Assembly: GCA_038277395.1 (NCBI GenBank)
Contig: CM076192.1
Location: forward strand, 12,064,596 to 12,128,595
Direction: 5' to 3'
DNA length: 64,000 bases
Source: Dryocosmus kuriphilus
Taxonomy: Eukaryota > Arthropoda > Insecta > Hymenoptera > Cynipidae
A program made the translations under genes and the position numbers. The notes under the pieces were generated by a model that was not told where the DNA came from, ran no database searches, and saw only the letters and a program-made list of their open reading frames with translations. Below, in pieces: positions 1 through 11,276 of the stretch. The number at the start of each line of letters is the position of its first letter. Position 1 is the first letter of the stretch.

Positions 1-110
1 TATGAAAAATCGCACCCGCTGAGGATTCGAACCCTACCTAGCATACCTAAAACTACCTTACCATATGTATAAATATACCGCACGCCTTGGCCGACTAAGC
101 TATTATACCG
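1..110 (-). repeat. tRNA-like (pol III promoter-like) repeat, cut by window edge
   Basis: Read on the minus strand, positions 102-91 give TAGCTTAGTCGG, a perfect match to the tRNA A-box consensus, and 33-23 give GGTTCGAATCC, a perfect B box. The boxes are about 57 nt apart, longer than in most tRNAs, and no acceptor stem closes around them. It is therefore a tRNA-derived repeat (SINE-like or carried inside a transposon) rather than a tRNA gene. Four related units occur in the window (16120, 25540, 27914, 50533), and three of them share a CGCACGC-type word beside the A box. Confidence 0.6.
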
Positions 111-580
111 CCTGAACTTTCTTGACAAAAACAAAGCCAAGGTGTTTCCTTGAAAAAATTCTCAAAATTTTAGAAATTGTTGAGAATTTTGGAAATTTTT
201 GGAAAATTTGAATATTTTCGGATTTTTTGGAAATTTTAACAATTTTTTTAAATTTTGAAAATATTTCAAAAATTTGTAATATTTCATTAAAGCAGATTAA
301 GCTTGCACTCGCTATGATCCTATAATCCTTGGAATTCCAATCAGAACATATGTGTGATGGGGACAATAAGGATCCAAATTTTCCGGACTCGATGTGTACT
401 CGGAGTTCTTGGCATTTTTTAAAAACAAATTTGTTATTAGTATAATCACGACGCAACTTTATGCTAATTCACACCAAATGTGCAACACACGGAAAGCTAT
501 TTCTCGAAACAACAATTTTCATGAAATTAGAATGTTTTGAATACAATATTTCTGCACATTATTTCTGTAATGTTATTTTA

Positions 581-948
581 AGGTCTCGAGAAATGTTTCA
601 ATGAATATTCCCACAATCTATTATGAAAGATTTTGTGCAATTTTTTTGCAAGGTTTCTGCAAAGTACATTTAAAATTTTATCTATACAGTTTTTTTGCGA
701 AAAATAATATTTTTTTGCAATATTACACACAACTATCAGAAATATTCCACAAAAACAGTTTAAGCAATATTTTGACAACATTTTATGGAGTATTATCTAA
801 TAGGTTGTTGCAATCTTCGTGAGAGATTATAATTTAATATTTTTACCATTAATTCTCAAACATTTAGTTAAGTTTTCAAGAAATTTATCAATCAATATTC
901 CTGTAATCTTTTATGAAAGATTTTGTGCAATGTTTTTACGAGGTTTAT
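581..948 (+). repeat. Two direct repeats, about 75 bp each, 290 bp apart
   Basis: Units at about 581-657 and 871-948 share a run containing ATGAAAGATTTTGTGCAAT and flanking AT-rich sequence. They are imperfect copies. The overlapping small open frames have no protein-like composition, so no gene is called here. Confidence 0.6.
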
Positions 949-1882
949 ACTTACAGATCATATCAGACATTGCATCCTATATAATAGAACGTCGTGATAC
1001 TACACTATCAAACACTATGCACGACAGGCACATATGAGTCACTGTGGTGGCAGAGATTACTTATGCAGCATTGCAGTTGGCGCGATGCGCGAACCTCAAA
1101 CATTCCGAGTGCAACATATTTTTACTGTTTTTCCAGTACGAATTACTGACTTAACAGTTATTTCCCCGTCAATTGTTCACTTCAGTACTTTTTTACTGAT
1201 TCTCAGTAAACTTCACCGGCAAATCAGTAAATTTTACTGGCTTACCAGTTATTAAAAAATGCTCTATTTCAATCAGTGGTATTTTTACTGTTTCAAATTT
1301 AGGGAGTGCGTTGGCGCAGTAAAAAATCAACATTTGTTTACCTATTCGGTTAAAGTAAAACTTTCCAAAAAACTAGTTCAGCCCCTAAAAAAAACTTTGT
1401 CGCGGACGACACTTTTCGATTTCTTGAAATTCGTTCGACTCCCGAAGCGTTTGAAAATGTTTATGCATGATTCTTGCAATTACTTAGACAAAAGTTCACA
1501 ACTATTTTGTTAATAACAACAGTCGACTTTTTCTTTGTTTGAAGTTCTTAGGACACATTGCTTTATATCCTTCAAATTTCATAAAAAATATTGAAAATTT
1601 ACTTATTTAGAGCTAGTTGAAGTGGAAAAAAGATTGAAATTTTCAATTCTCAAAAAACTAGTTTTTTGTAAATATTTCAAAAACCGTAAGAGATAGAACT
1701 ATTTTTCTTGAGAGAAAAAGATGCACAATCAAAATTTCCTTTAAAAATACGTATTTTAAAAATTAAAACTCATAACTTCGTTTTTAAGAAGTCAGGGGAC
1801 AACTCAATGTGACTTCGCTGAGTGTGTCAAAAATTATATCCCCTTATAAGGTCCGGCTAATCAGTTTTATAATCCTCCCCCT

Positions 1883-2115
1883 CGCAAAACATGGAAAAGA
1901 GGTAGGGATGTGACTTTTAAGTATTTTTGTGACGATTAATAGGGGTGCCTATCCGCCCCTTGCAAAACATGGAAAAAGGGGGAGGGGTGTGACTAAGTAT
2001 TTTTGTGACCAGTCACAGGTGTGCGTTGCTGACCCCCACGAAACACTGGAAAGAAGAGTAACTTCTAGTATTATTGTGACCAGTCACAGGGGTGCGTAGT
2101 AACTCCCCGCTATTT
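1883..2115 (+). repeat. Tandem repeat, about 78-bp period, three units
   Basis: The word GCAAAACATGGAAAA and the following GTGTGACT...TATTTTTGTGAC block recur at about 1883, 1961 and 2039. The last two units also carry GACCAGTCACAGG. This is a short minisatellite with no coding potential. Confidence 0.7.
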
Positions 2116-2393
2116 ATCGCATGTGTCAAAAACTTTGGTTCGAGGTTATATCAGTGGGTTATAGAATACAGAGCGGGTGGCAGACAATAACGTGAAGGTG
2201 CAATGGCTGGCGCAGAAGTGACATGGCTGTTCGTAGACGCCACTAATATGTAGAGGTCGCGATGCCGCAACTGTCCAAAGATTTCTTTCCGTGAGGACCA
2301 AAAGCGAGGAGATACCTGCATTTAGAGTCCCACTCAGTACTCATTCCAACCATCAGGTGACTATGATCTAGGTGCAAATCTAAACTGCCATCT

Positions 2394-2500
2394 GATCCTA
2401 AACATGGGCATAATTTTCCTGGACTTTAGTAATGATGCCATCGCTCTCTTCACTCGTGACTAATCTACTAGCGTCACATCAGTAATGATTTTGACAGATT
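2394..2500 (+). repeat. Outer left arm of a 5 kb inverted-repeat structure
   Basis: This stretch is the reverse complement, with few mismatches, of 7287-7386. A shared block reads CTACTAGCGTCACATCAGTA here. With the middle arms (3061-3119 and 7203-7262) and inner arms (3217-3718 and 6098-6480) it shows two copies of one repeat family facing each other. The left copy lacks the transposase remnant present on the right. Confidence 0.75.
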
Positions 2501-3216
2501 TTTTTGCTGTTTGCGTATGTTACAGGAACTTGTACAAGTTGACAAGAGGAGTATCCTGTCAGTCAGTAAAAATGTGTAGCTTGTCTGCTGTTAAATGAGC
2601 TAGAATTCACAGCTCTTTAATTGCAGCATTGTCCAAGTCTTCAAGTTTCTTATAACTTGTGGGTTGGAAATTCAATTTCGGGACGATGAACTTTCGTACG
2701 AGTGGCTTGGGGTTTCCTTTTTTTAGTCTTTCTCGGTCGGGTGTTGCAAAAAATAGTTTGTGGTACTGTGATACACGTGCGTATACAGGTAATGACTACT
2801 CGCGTGATTGCAGTTCTTGCCTGCAGCTCGAAGCACTTGTCTATGCTTTTGCGCCTGCGGCTCATGCTGATTCTTATGCTGCAAACATCAAACTCGATGT
2901 AATTACGTGGTTTAGGCATTTGTATCATAAAAAAAACTATTTCTGGATGTGAGAAAAAGGCATTTCTTTGAATCGGCTTGTTTGTTCACTATTTCCCTCA
3001 AATTTTGATTGACCAACATATACTCCGTCATTCGACTTGCACAAATTTTCGTCTCATATACAGTCTGTTCAAAAACGCACAATGTATGATTTCTCAAAGG
3101 ATTTTTAAACAATTTTATTTTTTATTTTTTTACATGAAAGTTCGCTTTAAAAAACAAAGGCTTAGTAAAGGACTTAGTAAACTGTCGATTCCCCATTGTT
3201 GTCCATTATTTCCTGG

Positions 3217-3718
3217 CCAGAGGTGGTCATTAATTGGCGAAAAATGTAATTCAAGTATTTTAAGAAGAAATTTCGTGTATTTCAACTTACATTTGAATTA
3301 CATTGAAAGGTTTTGTAGATCATGCAAAGTAATTGACGCTTACAAATTACTCGTATGTAATTTCTATTTTCTGCCAAATACAAAGGTACAATTGTCAATT
3401 AGTAATTTATTTCAATTACATAGCCAAAGTAATTTCAGTTTCTTCTGAATTACTTTGAGCACTATTCTACGAGAATTAATTTTCAGGACGGTGCAGAATT
3501 AACGGTGCAGAATTAATCTTGGAGGGTTTGAGACAAAAGAACGTGAAGTAGAGGAAGGAGAGGGGGCTGTACAGTAAAGTTCTACAGTACATATTGCTGC
3601 GTAGTGCAGGTTTACGGCACTTATGGATGCGCAGTAGACTTATACGGTTCATACTCATGCGCAGTCTATTCATGCTGTGCATAGGGTTGCGCAGTAGTCG
3701 TGTGGTACATAGTGCCTA
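3217..3718 (+). repeat. Inner left inverted-repeat arm with 30-bp minisatellite
   Basis: The arm is the reverse complement of 6098-6480. Both contain many GTAATT/AATTAC words and a GGACGGTGCAGAATTAA block. At about 3585-3715 the left arm carries four or more imperfect 29-30 bp units around the word TGCGCAGTAG, which are mostly lacking on the right. The open frame 2978-3448 spans this AT-rich repeat and is not treated as a gene. Confidence 0.75.
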
Positions 3719-5129
3719 TAACGTAATGCTGCGTTAAATGCGCGTATAACTGTGTAACAAAATTATTTTGAAATAAAAATTATGACTTATACATTTGGTT
3801 TATTTATAGTATATTTATATTTGTATGATAATTTCACATGAATTTATAAAGTCATTTCACTTCTTTTTCAAAATGCAACAGTGCAGAAAACTGTTACATA
3901 CATGTAGATTACGAACTCAAGAAAAACTCATGTAAAATGTAATTCCATATCGAGTCATACGTATTCATTTTAAGTTCTTATTCTTACATGAAAATCTTCA
4001 AATTTTTATTTTTTGGAAAAAAGGCTCAAACTGTAATTATGCTCAATCAACAATATTAATCTTGTGAGGTAACGTGGTGCGGTGGAACCAATTGTAAATT
4101 ACAGCTGTTTGCAAATGAAATTTTTTTCTGTATTATAGTTCTTTAACAGCCTGCGGTCAATTTTAGACCAAATGAAAAAAAAATGGATCGGGCCCTTTAA
4201 AAAATAATCGATTTTGGGTATCAGTTATTTTTTAGCAAAAAAAAATTGATCAAAGATTTTACTAAAAACGTATTTCTAGGTTCTTTTTTTTACTAAAATT
4301 AAAAATAAAATGAATCAAATAATTTGATAAATTTATATGATACATGTCTAAATCTGATAATCTGATTTAATAAAAAGTTAATAATTACTGCTATATTTCA
4401 TTTTGTTAATAACTGGACAAATTCTGTTTTGTTTTTTTAAACAATTAGGCATATTTTATACCACTCAACTCAATTGATTTATATAATGTTTATAATTATG
4501 TGTGATTCTTCAAATGTGTCAAGGTATGACAATTATGAATGTTATAAATAAATTAAATAATGCCGACATTTCGCATTTTCGCCAAGAAAATAATTTTTTT
4601 ACAAAGTTTCTAATTTAAATGTCTGAAGATATCTATACATCTATGAATCTTTGTTTTGTATTAAGAAATATTATTGTTATAAACAAAAAGGATATTTGGC
4701 TTGTTTTCCGTTAAATTTTTTTCAACTTAATGGGGTAAAAATGCCTGATGGAACTTTTCGATTGCAATAAATAATTGTATATAATACATCGTATAGCAAT
4801 AATGTCTAAATCAAATGAGTTGCGTGGTAAAAATACAATTCCTAGAAAATACAGATTTTGTTAGTTAATTGTAATAGAAATTGCTTATAACAATAACAGT
4901 TATTACCTTTTCATCAAGGTCATACTTGTTTTAATTTATCGAGTTTCTGGAGACAATAGAACTCTTCTACTGTAAAGTATCAGCAATTCCGTGTAAAAAT
5001 TTCATTTTTCAGACCCGCTCCCCTTTTTCTTGATTTTGAAAAATAGAGGTCAAGTTTAAAATTGTAAAAATGGTTAATTCCGTTCCATAGACCGCACAAA
5101 AGTATATCTGAAATGATGTACTCTTTAGT

Positions 5130-5160
<31 letters not shown>
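5130..5160 (+). repeat. 31-nt poly-G run
   Basis: An uninterrupted run of 31 G lies in AT-rich DNA. Further runs follow at 5640-5659 (20 G) and 5691-5700 (10 G). All three lie in the loop between the arms of the 2.4-7.4 kb inverted repeat. Confidence 0.95.
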
Positions 5161-5161
<1 letters not shown>

Positions 5162-5265
5162 AGGAGCAACACTTACGTAAAACAGTGACACATGAAATTG
5201 CATGAAGTTGCTAAGGCATTCAGTTAATAAAGAAGAGGAAAAGAGAAGAATTAAATCGAAGTCAA

Positions 5266-5448
5266 TTGGCAAAAACTCGGGGATCCAAAAAATTTTGCAT
5301 TTTATATGATGAAAAAGGAGAAGAAAATGATTCAGAAAGGATTGAATCAGAACATGTTGATATTGAAACTGAATCTGGTGACTGTTTTAATTATACTGTA
5401 TCTGATGAACCTTCGATACCGGTAATAGATTCTATGATGATTGGCTAA
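5266..5448 (+). CDS. Short acidic ORF, unassigned
   Basis: This 60-residue frame opens with a basic patch (KTRGSKK) and continues rich in Glu, Asp and Ser, which looks more protein-like than neighbouring AT-driven frames. It resembles in general character the acidic N-terminus of some DNA-transposon proteins, but no domain or motif is recognisable. It sits in the loop of the inverted-repeat structure, 100 bp after a long poly-G run. The initiating ATG is assumed. It may be a remnant of a transposase exon or chance. Confidence 0.2.
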   Translation: MAKTRGSKKFCILYDEKGEENDSERIESEHVDIETESGDCFNYTVSDEPSIPVIDSMMIG

Positions 5449-6097
5449 TTAACCCTTTTTCTGTTGTTGAAAACTAAAATTTACTGCATTATTATAATTG
5501 TTATTTCATTTTGATTATTTAGACAAATAATTATTTAAATCAAAAATATAAAAAATAATAAGTAAATAAATAAAAACGGAATATTTTATTGTATAGTACG
5601 CTTTACCTCCCTTCAAGTAGGAAAATATTATGTAAGCCAGGGGGGGGGGGGGGGGGGGGCAAAAACACTGCAAAACTTACGGTCTAATACGGGGGGGGGG
5701 CGTAAATTGAGAAAATGCTCTTATGTAATTTTTACACGTCCACTTTGCCCAAGTTTGAGTTCGATCAAAGAAAGTCCAGTTTTACGGGTGGCTACATTTG
5801 AGAAAAAAATGCCCCATACATGCCTAAACCCTCCCCCACCCTCACACTTCTCTTTCTGTCTCTCTCTCAAAAAATATTTTTAAATCCAGAGTAGGTTCAA
5901 TTTTGAAAATATTCACCGTGAAACTCGATGAACATGTCCTTCAAAGTTTTTATAAAATTTTTGATCTCGTATACTCGTTTTGACTTGGATTTTCGTATGT
6001 TTAAAAAATCTCGTAAGAAATTAATCAATGTTTTTTCAACAATTTTTTTCTCTTGCTGTCCAATAGAACTGTACTGCACAGCTTTGTGCTCCACTTA

Positions 6098-6480
6098 ACA
6101 TCAATGTGCAGACCACTAGTGCGCAGCCCTATGTACGTAGGACTTTACAGCTCAGCCCTCTCCCCCTTCTTTGTTACCTTTTTCTGCCTCAAAACCTCTA
6201 ATTGTAAGATTAATTCTGCACCGTCCTGAATCAATTCTCGTAGAACAATGCTCAAAGTAATTCAGAAGTAATTGAAATTACTTTGGCTGCGTAATTGAAG
6301 TAAATTACTAATTTAAGCTTGTGTAATTAATGGAAGGTACGAATTACATGTGAGTAATTTATAATTTGAATTAATTACATTGGACCAAATTTAATTTACC
6401 TCAAATGTAATTCAAGTACATTTGAGTCAAATACATGTAATTTGTCGAATGTAATTGAAATACATTGTGCCCAACTCTGG
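6098..6480 (-). repeat. Inner right inverted-repeat arm
   Basis: Reverse-complement partner of 3217-3718. The GGACGGTGCAGAATTAAT-type block, the AGGAGAGGG...GCTG segment and the (GTAATT)n-rich part all recur in the opposite orientation. Inside it the left copy's 30-bp minisatellite is reduced to about one unit. Confidence 0.75.
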
Positions 6481-7110
6481 GCGTGGTACCTTCTGGGCAT
6501 GCTCTGGACTAGTTTTTCGGCGTATTAAGTAGGATCTCCATATTTCGTTGATACGGCGAGAAAGCTGCTTAAGCGTGAAAATAAATTTTCCCGCGAGCTT
6601 CCTCTTCATGACGCCCCAGAAATTTTCAGTTGGATTGGCATTGGGGGATTGTGCAGGTCATTCCATCGTTTCGATGCTATTTTCCGCTTACCATGTGGTG
6701 CAGAGGCGGTTCCTGTACTTAAGGTAATCGTCTTCTTGTAAGACCCAATCATAATTTTTCTCTCCAAACATGTTTTGAACAGATCTTAGGAGACCACACT
6801 GGGAGATTTTTAGCATTTTTTGAACTTTCAGATTTTCCGTGAAAAATTCCAAGCAGACAAAAACACGCTTATAGAAGCATCCCAAAAAACATGGACCTTT
6901 ATCGGATGTTTAACATTGTGCTGAGGAAAACGTTCATCGGGGGTGCGGTACTTGATCTTCGCTTCGAGTACACGGTGTCTGATGGTATTGATATTTACTT
7001 GGACTCCCTTTCTAGTTAGCCTAATCTCTACATAATTTCGGTCCTTTCGAATGTGTACGTAAAAAGACCGCTTCGATGCGTTTAGCGTAAATCGCACTTA
7101 TTGTTATAAA
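6430..7110 (-). pseudogene. Tc1-like transposase remnant
   Basis: Minus-strand fragments at 7097-6828, 6885-6688 and 6609-6427 line up, in shifting frames, with the C-terminal half of a Tc1-family transposase (DD34E DDE nuclease that cuts and pastes DNA at TA). Visible landmarks are a GCF block followed by a degraded QxDN-like site (LQEDDYLKY where the family has QQDNDPKH), then a PAQSPNANPTENFW block containing the last catalytic Glu. In that block the usual Trp before PAQSP is a stop codon (TGA, about 6655). Frameshifts separate all three pieces and the N-terminal DNA-binding domain is missing. It is dead. The surrounding inverted repeats at 7203-7386 are likely the same element's end. Confidence 0.8.
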
Positions 7111-7202
7111 ATGCTGCTGTCTCCAACAGTTCGAACGACACTAAAACGAAACGATGATTCCGCCGTAGTTCTTTTAACGTACAGTCATGCCAGAAAATAA
7201 AA

Positions 7203-7386
7203 TAATAAAATTGTTTAAAAATTCTCTGAGAAATCGCACATTGTATTTTGTCGGACAGACTGTACGCAACCCGTTACAAAGAAAACGTCAAAATCACTAC
7301 TGATGTGACGCTAGTAGATCAGTCACGAGCAAACAGGGGGCTGGTTTCATTGGAGCCACACAAGGAAAATTATGCCTATGTTTAGG
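7203..7386 (-). repeat. Outer and middle right inverted-repeat arm
   Basis: Segments 7287-7386 and 7203-7262 are reverse complements of 2394-2500 and 3061-3119. On this side they are nearly adjacent, whereas the left copy holds about 560 bp between them, so the left copy gained an insertion or the right lost one. Confidence 0.7.
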
Positions 7387-7399
7387 TGCTTTGTAAGAT

Positions 7400-9600
7400 T
7401 GTACTGTACATTTGTACAGCAAAAAATATATAAGGACGAGTCGTGTAGTACCAGCCACTTAAGCTTTTTTACCAATACCCTGACTTAATGTGATAAAACT
7501 ATTAAAGTAGAAGGTTAGGTATAACGTCAGTGCATCTACCAACAATCTTCAAAGACATATAAAAGAAATACAGATGTTGTAGAAGAAAGCAAAGCTATTG
7601 GAGTGTGATCTAAAATAGGTTATTAAAAAATGGTAACAGGTAGCTTCGGCCACTGCGCAATAAAAATCGTAATAATTATGAAAATACGTGAAGTAATTTA
7701 ATAAAAATTACGGATCACAACTTATATTCAAAAGCTTTTTTAATACCGACAATACTTTTTAAGTAAATCGACTAAAACCAGGATTTCTTGGGGGATTTCG
7801 GCATATTGATTGATCTGCTTGATTGATCGAACATTTTTTGTGTTCGATCGAGACCATATATTACACAGTTCCTTTTTAGGTGAAAAGGAAAAGAATAGAA
7901 ACACAGGGTCTTTCATTTTATGAAAGTATTGTACGCTACAGCCTAATATGTACTTATACGTCACATGAACTGATTACAAAACATGGTATTAAATGTGCGC
8001 ATGGAAACAATAATTAAGAAGTTCATTTCACCACAGCTAACTTTATAATATGTTATATACCTATATTATAATTAATTTTATAAGTATGAAGGGTTTGTTT
8101 TCTTGTAATTGTTGCATGCAAGTAAAAAAGTATTATGTTAATTGCAAAATAGGGAACGCCCATTAATTAGGTAAGGATCTTTTTTTGTGTGTGTGTGTGG
8201 GTGGGGGGGGGGGGGGGCATAGTGTTTTTGCTTAGCATTCGAAAATTGTGAAAATTAAAAATGCACAATTGCTAAGCAAAAATATAGAAAAAAAGTACTT
8301 TCTACATAATATTTTAGTAAAAACGCAACGAATAAAATTGTCAAAAATATTTTAAGGAATAAAATGAGCTGTTAATCAACATTAAATAAAAACTATGGTT
8401 TGTCTGAAATGGAAGCGAAAACACAAATAGGAAAATAATTGTATTTAAATGATTAATTATGGCTTCAAATGTTTTTTATTAAATACATTTAGACTTCTGC
8501 TCTAAAATTTCTGGAAATTATTAATAACGAGCCTTTTTTCTTCTTTTTTATATATCAAATTAAGGGCAAATGCTATTCTATAATGTTCCGAATCACCGAC
8601 CACCTTCTCATTTTTAAAGTAAAGAATATCAGCGCACGTCTGTCTGGTCCATTTGAGTTTGTATTTTGTTTAAATAATTTGATTAATTCTTAACTAAGAG
8701 TGTAATTCAGCTTTATTACCCATATTCGACATTAGCCAGGGCACTAAAGATCTTTTTCGTTATAATTTAAAATTATTTAAATTACATTATTTAAATAAAA
8801 TACAAAATCAAATGAGCTAGATAGACATGCCCCGATATATTAGCTAACGTTTTCTAAAATATTTAGCGAGATATCTTCTTTAGTTTATATTTAAGAAGAC
8901 GGAAAAGAAATACATCGAACGTTCGATAATTCGCGACGTTTAGAATACCATTTTCCCTTAAAGATTGAATAATTTGAGCTTGATTATATACCGAGAACAT
9001 CCTTAATAACTTCTCTTAGAGAAGATTTTTTGCAGAATTTTGTTGTTTTTTTATTAGGTCAAAATTGAACTTTGGAAATTAAAAAACCAAGGTATTAAGG
9101 CGCATAGAAATATCCTATTTTATTGGGCAAGGTTTAATATTGAGCTACCCACACACAATAAGGAAAATATATTACTAACAAGGCGTAGGAAATAATGCTA
9201 GCAGAAATAATTTTAAAAAATGCATAATTCTAATCGATGCGGTTTTAATTTCATGATTTTTGGAAGATGTTTGATGTTTGACGATGTTTGATGTAGAAAA
9301 ATTCGGCAACGTTGCATTTTTAATGGACGGAGTACGACCTGCGCGATCCCCAAACCATTATCTATTAAAAATATTGATAAATATTAAGAAAGCGAACGTT
9401 CGATTTATAAATTGTTTTACAATTTTTAAATTTTGCTCAAGAAAATGCAGCACTCTGCCATCCCAACAAGAAAAGTAGTAACTACATTCTGGATCAGTTC
9501 CCTGCTTTCGTAACTTTGCCTAATCCTGCCTAGCCCTACTTGCACGACGCATTATTCTATATAAAATTTAAAAAATCAATTTGCTAATCGTGAAATTAAC
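7400..9600. other. Non-coding stretch, no gene seen
   Basis: AT-rich DNA without a convincing ORF. A (GT)n tract merging into a 15-nt G run lies at 8186-8217, followed by an imperfect inverted pair around TTTTTGCTTAGCA and TGCTAAGCAAAAA (about 8225-8285). Confidence 0.6.
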
Positions 9601-9607
9601 GTTTGTA

Positions 9608-9698
9608 AGGGGTCGTCCATATATTACGTAACGCAATTTTCGGACGATCGCCCCCCCCCCCCCCCCTAAAAACGTTACGTAATATACTTATGATCCCT
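9608..9698. mobile_element. Short palindromic MITE with C-run core
   Basis: The left end GGGGTCGTCCATATATTACG and the right end (GTTACGTAATATA...GATCCC) form terminal inverted repeats of about 26 bp. A 16-nt poly-C run (9651-9666) lies near the centre. MITEs with GGGGTCGTCCAT-type ends are common in arthropods (recalled, not searched). No coding capacity. Confidence 0.7.
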
Positions 9699-9699
9699 A

Positions 9700-10333
9700 A
9701 GCAAAAATTAAGTGAGTTTAAGATTCAAACAAACTAAGATGTGATTTTTTTGCTACAAAATAATTAAGGCTAGCAATTAGAGGTTAGGATGACAAGTTAA
9801 TTCTGAATGTACTCGCAGTTATTAATTTTCTTGTTTCGACGGCAGTACTCTTCTGTAAATATTTTTTAGATATACCATTGACTAGAAATGACAACTGGAT
9901 AAGGACCGGTTGAGGATTGCATCTAAATAACAAATAAAAGAATAAAGTTTAGGTGCCAAGTACAAATAGTTTTTATCTAGTTTTCATTCTCATATCTTAA
10001 AATATGAAGTTAAGTTACGTCAAATGTAATTACAAATGCATGATATATTATTTGATATAAAACATGCAAAATAAAAGGGTCGAAAGGGGAAGCGATCTAA
10101 CATTTAGAAAATCATCCTTACGTAATTAATGGACGCTTTCATGTGGAAAGGATATAAATAAAGTAAAGATACTTCTCTATTTGCTACAGGTGGATGCTAG
10201 GGAGTAAGCACGTTTTACTGTGTGCTCATCGTAGAAGCCAGATTGAATTATATTATTAAAAAACTTTCCAAAGGGACACAACGCACTTATTAATTGTATT
10301 AATCAAGAATAACACATATTTCCATTTTTTCTA
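9700..10333 (+). promoter_or_regulatory. Upstream region of AASDHPPT
   Basis: No other gene lies in this 630 bp. TTTGCTACAG followed by GTGGATG at about 10181-10197 could be a splice acceptor for a 5' non-coding exon, which would make the gene intronless only in its coding part. No TATA box can be assigned with confidence. Confidence 0.3.
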
Positions 10334-11170
10334 ATGGCCTCTACTAGTATTAGATGGGCTTTCAATTGGGCGAATTGGCAACCGACAGAGAAAGATTTAT
10401 TAAAGGTAGTTTCTTATCTTCAAATTGAGGAGAAGGAAAGAATAGGAAAATTCGTGTTTCGAAAAGACTTTAAAGCATCACTTGTTGGCAGGTTACTGAT
10501 GAGGAAGTTTGTTAATGAATATACTAATATTCCGTATAATGAAATTATATTTACAAGAGATGAAAATGACAAACCCATGCTTGAAAATGCACGCAAAACT
10601 ATAGCATTTAACATTTCACATCAAGGAAGTTTTACTGTGCTTGCCGGAGAAATCAGAAATGTAAAATTAGGGGTAGATGTTATGAAACTCGAGTATACCG
10701 GTGGTAAGCGATTATCAGAGTTTTTTCGATTGATGGATAGAAATTTTTCACCTACAGAATGGGCAGAAATTAGAGGTGATACTGGTACTGCAGAGTCAGA
10801 GCAAATAGCTATGTTTTGTAGACACTGGGCATTAAAGGAAAGCTATGTTAAGGCACTGGGCGTGGGTATTGTAATTGATCTTAAATCTATTGAGTTCAGA
10901 ACGTTTTCGAGACTACGTGAAAATAATGTAGTTACAGATACTAGCTTTTATATAAACGGTGTTGCACAAAATTGGCTTTTTGAAGAGTCTTTATTAGACT
11001 CTAATCATTGTATTGCTGTAGCAATACAAGGAATTGATTATATTGATAATTCAAAAAATGTATTATTTGAGAAAATAAGTATTGGAAAGTTGCTGGAAAA
11101 TGCTGTTTCTCTTATACCTCAGGATCCAGAATATTGTAGACAGTACTTTGCTAAAAGCGAAAGGCCTTAA
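10334..11170 (+). CDS. AASDHPPT: 4'-phosphopantetheinyl transferase (aminoadipate-semialdehyde dehydrogenase PPTase)
   Basis: A 278-residue cytosolic enzyme that moves phosphopantetheine from CoA to a serine of acyl or peptidyl carrier domains (family knowledge: cytosolic fatty acid synthase, aminoadipate-semialdehyde dehydrogenase and mitochondrial ACP). The ORF starts MASTSIRWAF and is uninterrupted to TAA. Sfp/AASDHPPT landmarks are all present: FNISHQGSF at residues 92-100, the Mg-binding GVDVM with Asp115, and WALKESYVKALG at 165-176 carrying the second acidic ligand Glu169. Length is close to the usual 290-310, slightly short at the C-terminus. The coding part has no introns, whereas vertebrate orthologues have several, so it is an intron-poor insect-type gene or an intact retrocopy. 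The frame is undamaged and codon use is AT-biased like the region. The start fits the family N-terminus, and there is no upstream in-frame alternative of similar quality. Confidence 0.95.
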   Translation: MASTSIRWAFNWANWQPTEKDLLKVVSYLQIEEKERIGKFVFRKDFKASLVGRLLMRKFVNEYTNIPYNEIIFTRDENDKPMLENARKTIAFNISHQGSFTVLAGEIRNVKLGVDVMKLEYTGGKRLSEFFRLMDRNFSPTEWAEIRGDTGTAESEQIAMFCRHWALKESYVKALGVGIVIDLKSIEFRTFSRLRENNVVTDTSFYINGVAQNWLFEESLLDSNHCIAVAIQGIDYIDNSKNVLFEKISIGKLLENAVSLIPQDPEYCRQYFAKSERP

Positions 11171-11270
11171 TGGCATTGTGGTTTATGTATAGATTAAAAG
11201 ATTTTTCGTAAGTGAAACTTAAGTTTATCGTAAGCATAATTGGTCTATGTATTATTGTGGATATTCATTG

Positions 11271-11276
11271 AATAAA
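11271..11276 (+). terminator. Poly(A) signal of AASDHPPT
   Basis: AATAAA lies 100 bp after the stop codon. The GT-rich stretch at about 11333-11343 could serve as the downstream element. No other 3'-processing candidate is closer to the ORF. Confidence 0.7.

Noticed and set aside
1..110. Functional tRNA gene
   Set aside because: A and B boxes are good, but the spacing is too long and the acceptor arms do not pair. The same holds for the other four units.
103..456. 117-codon minus-strand ORF
   Set aside because: Composition follows repeated AAATTTTGGAAATTTT-type sequence. No motif, no splice or conservation signal.
2978..3448. 156-codon plus-strand ORF, the longest unassigned frame in the first 10 kb
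   Set aside because: It crosses two different inverted-repeat arms whose partners at 6.1-7.3 kb do not keep the frame. Low-complexity, Phe/Ser/Leu-rich.
5009..5272. Proline-run ORF on the minus strand (also 18366-18581, 29942-30256 and 54933-55271 plus, and a Gly run at 29911-30225 minus)
   Set aside because: Open frames created by poly-C/poly-G runs; not proteins.
4142..5470. piggyBac-type element with TTAA borders
   Set aside because: TTAACAGCCTGCGGTC near 4143 and TTAACCC near 5451 resemble piggyBac-type ends, but they are not inverted copies of each other and no transposase motif lies between.
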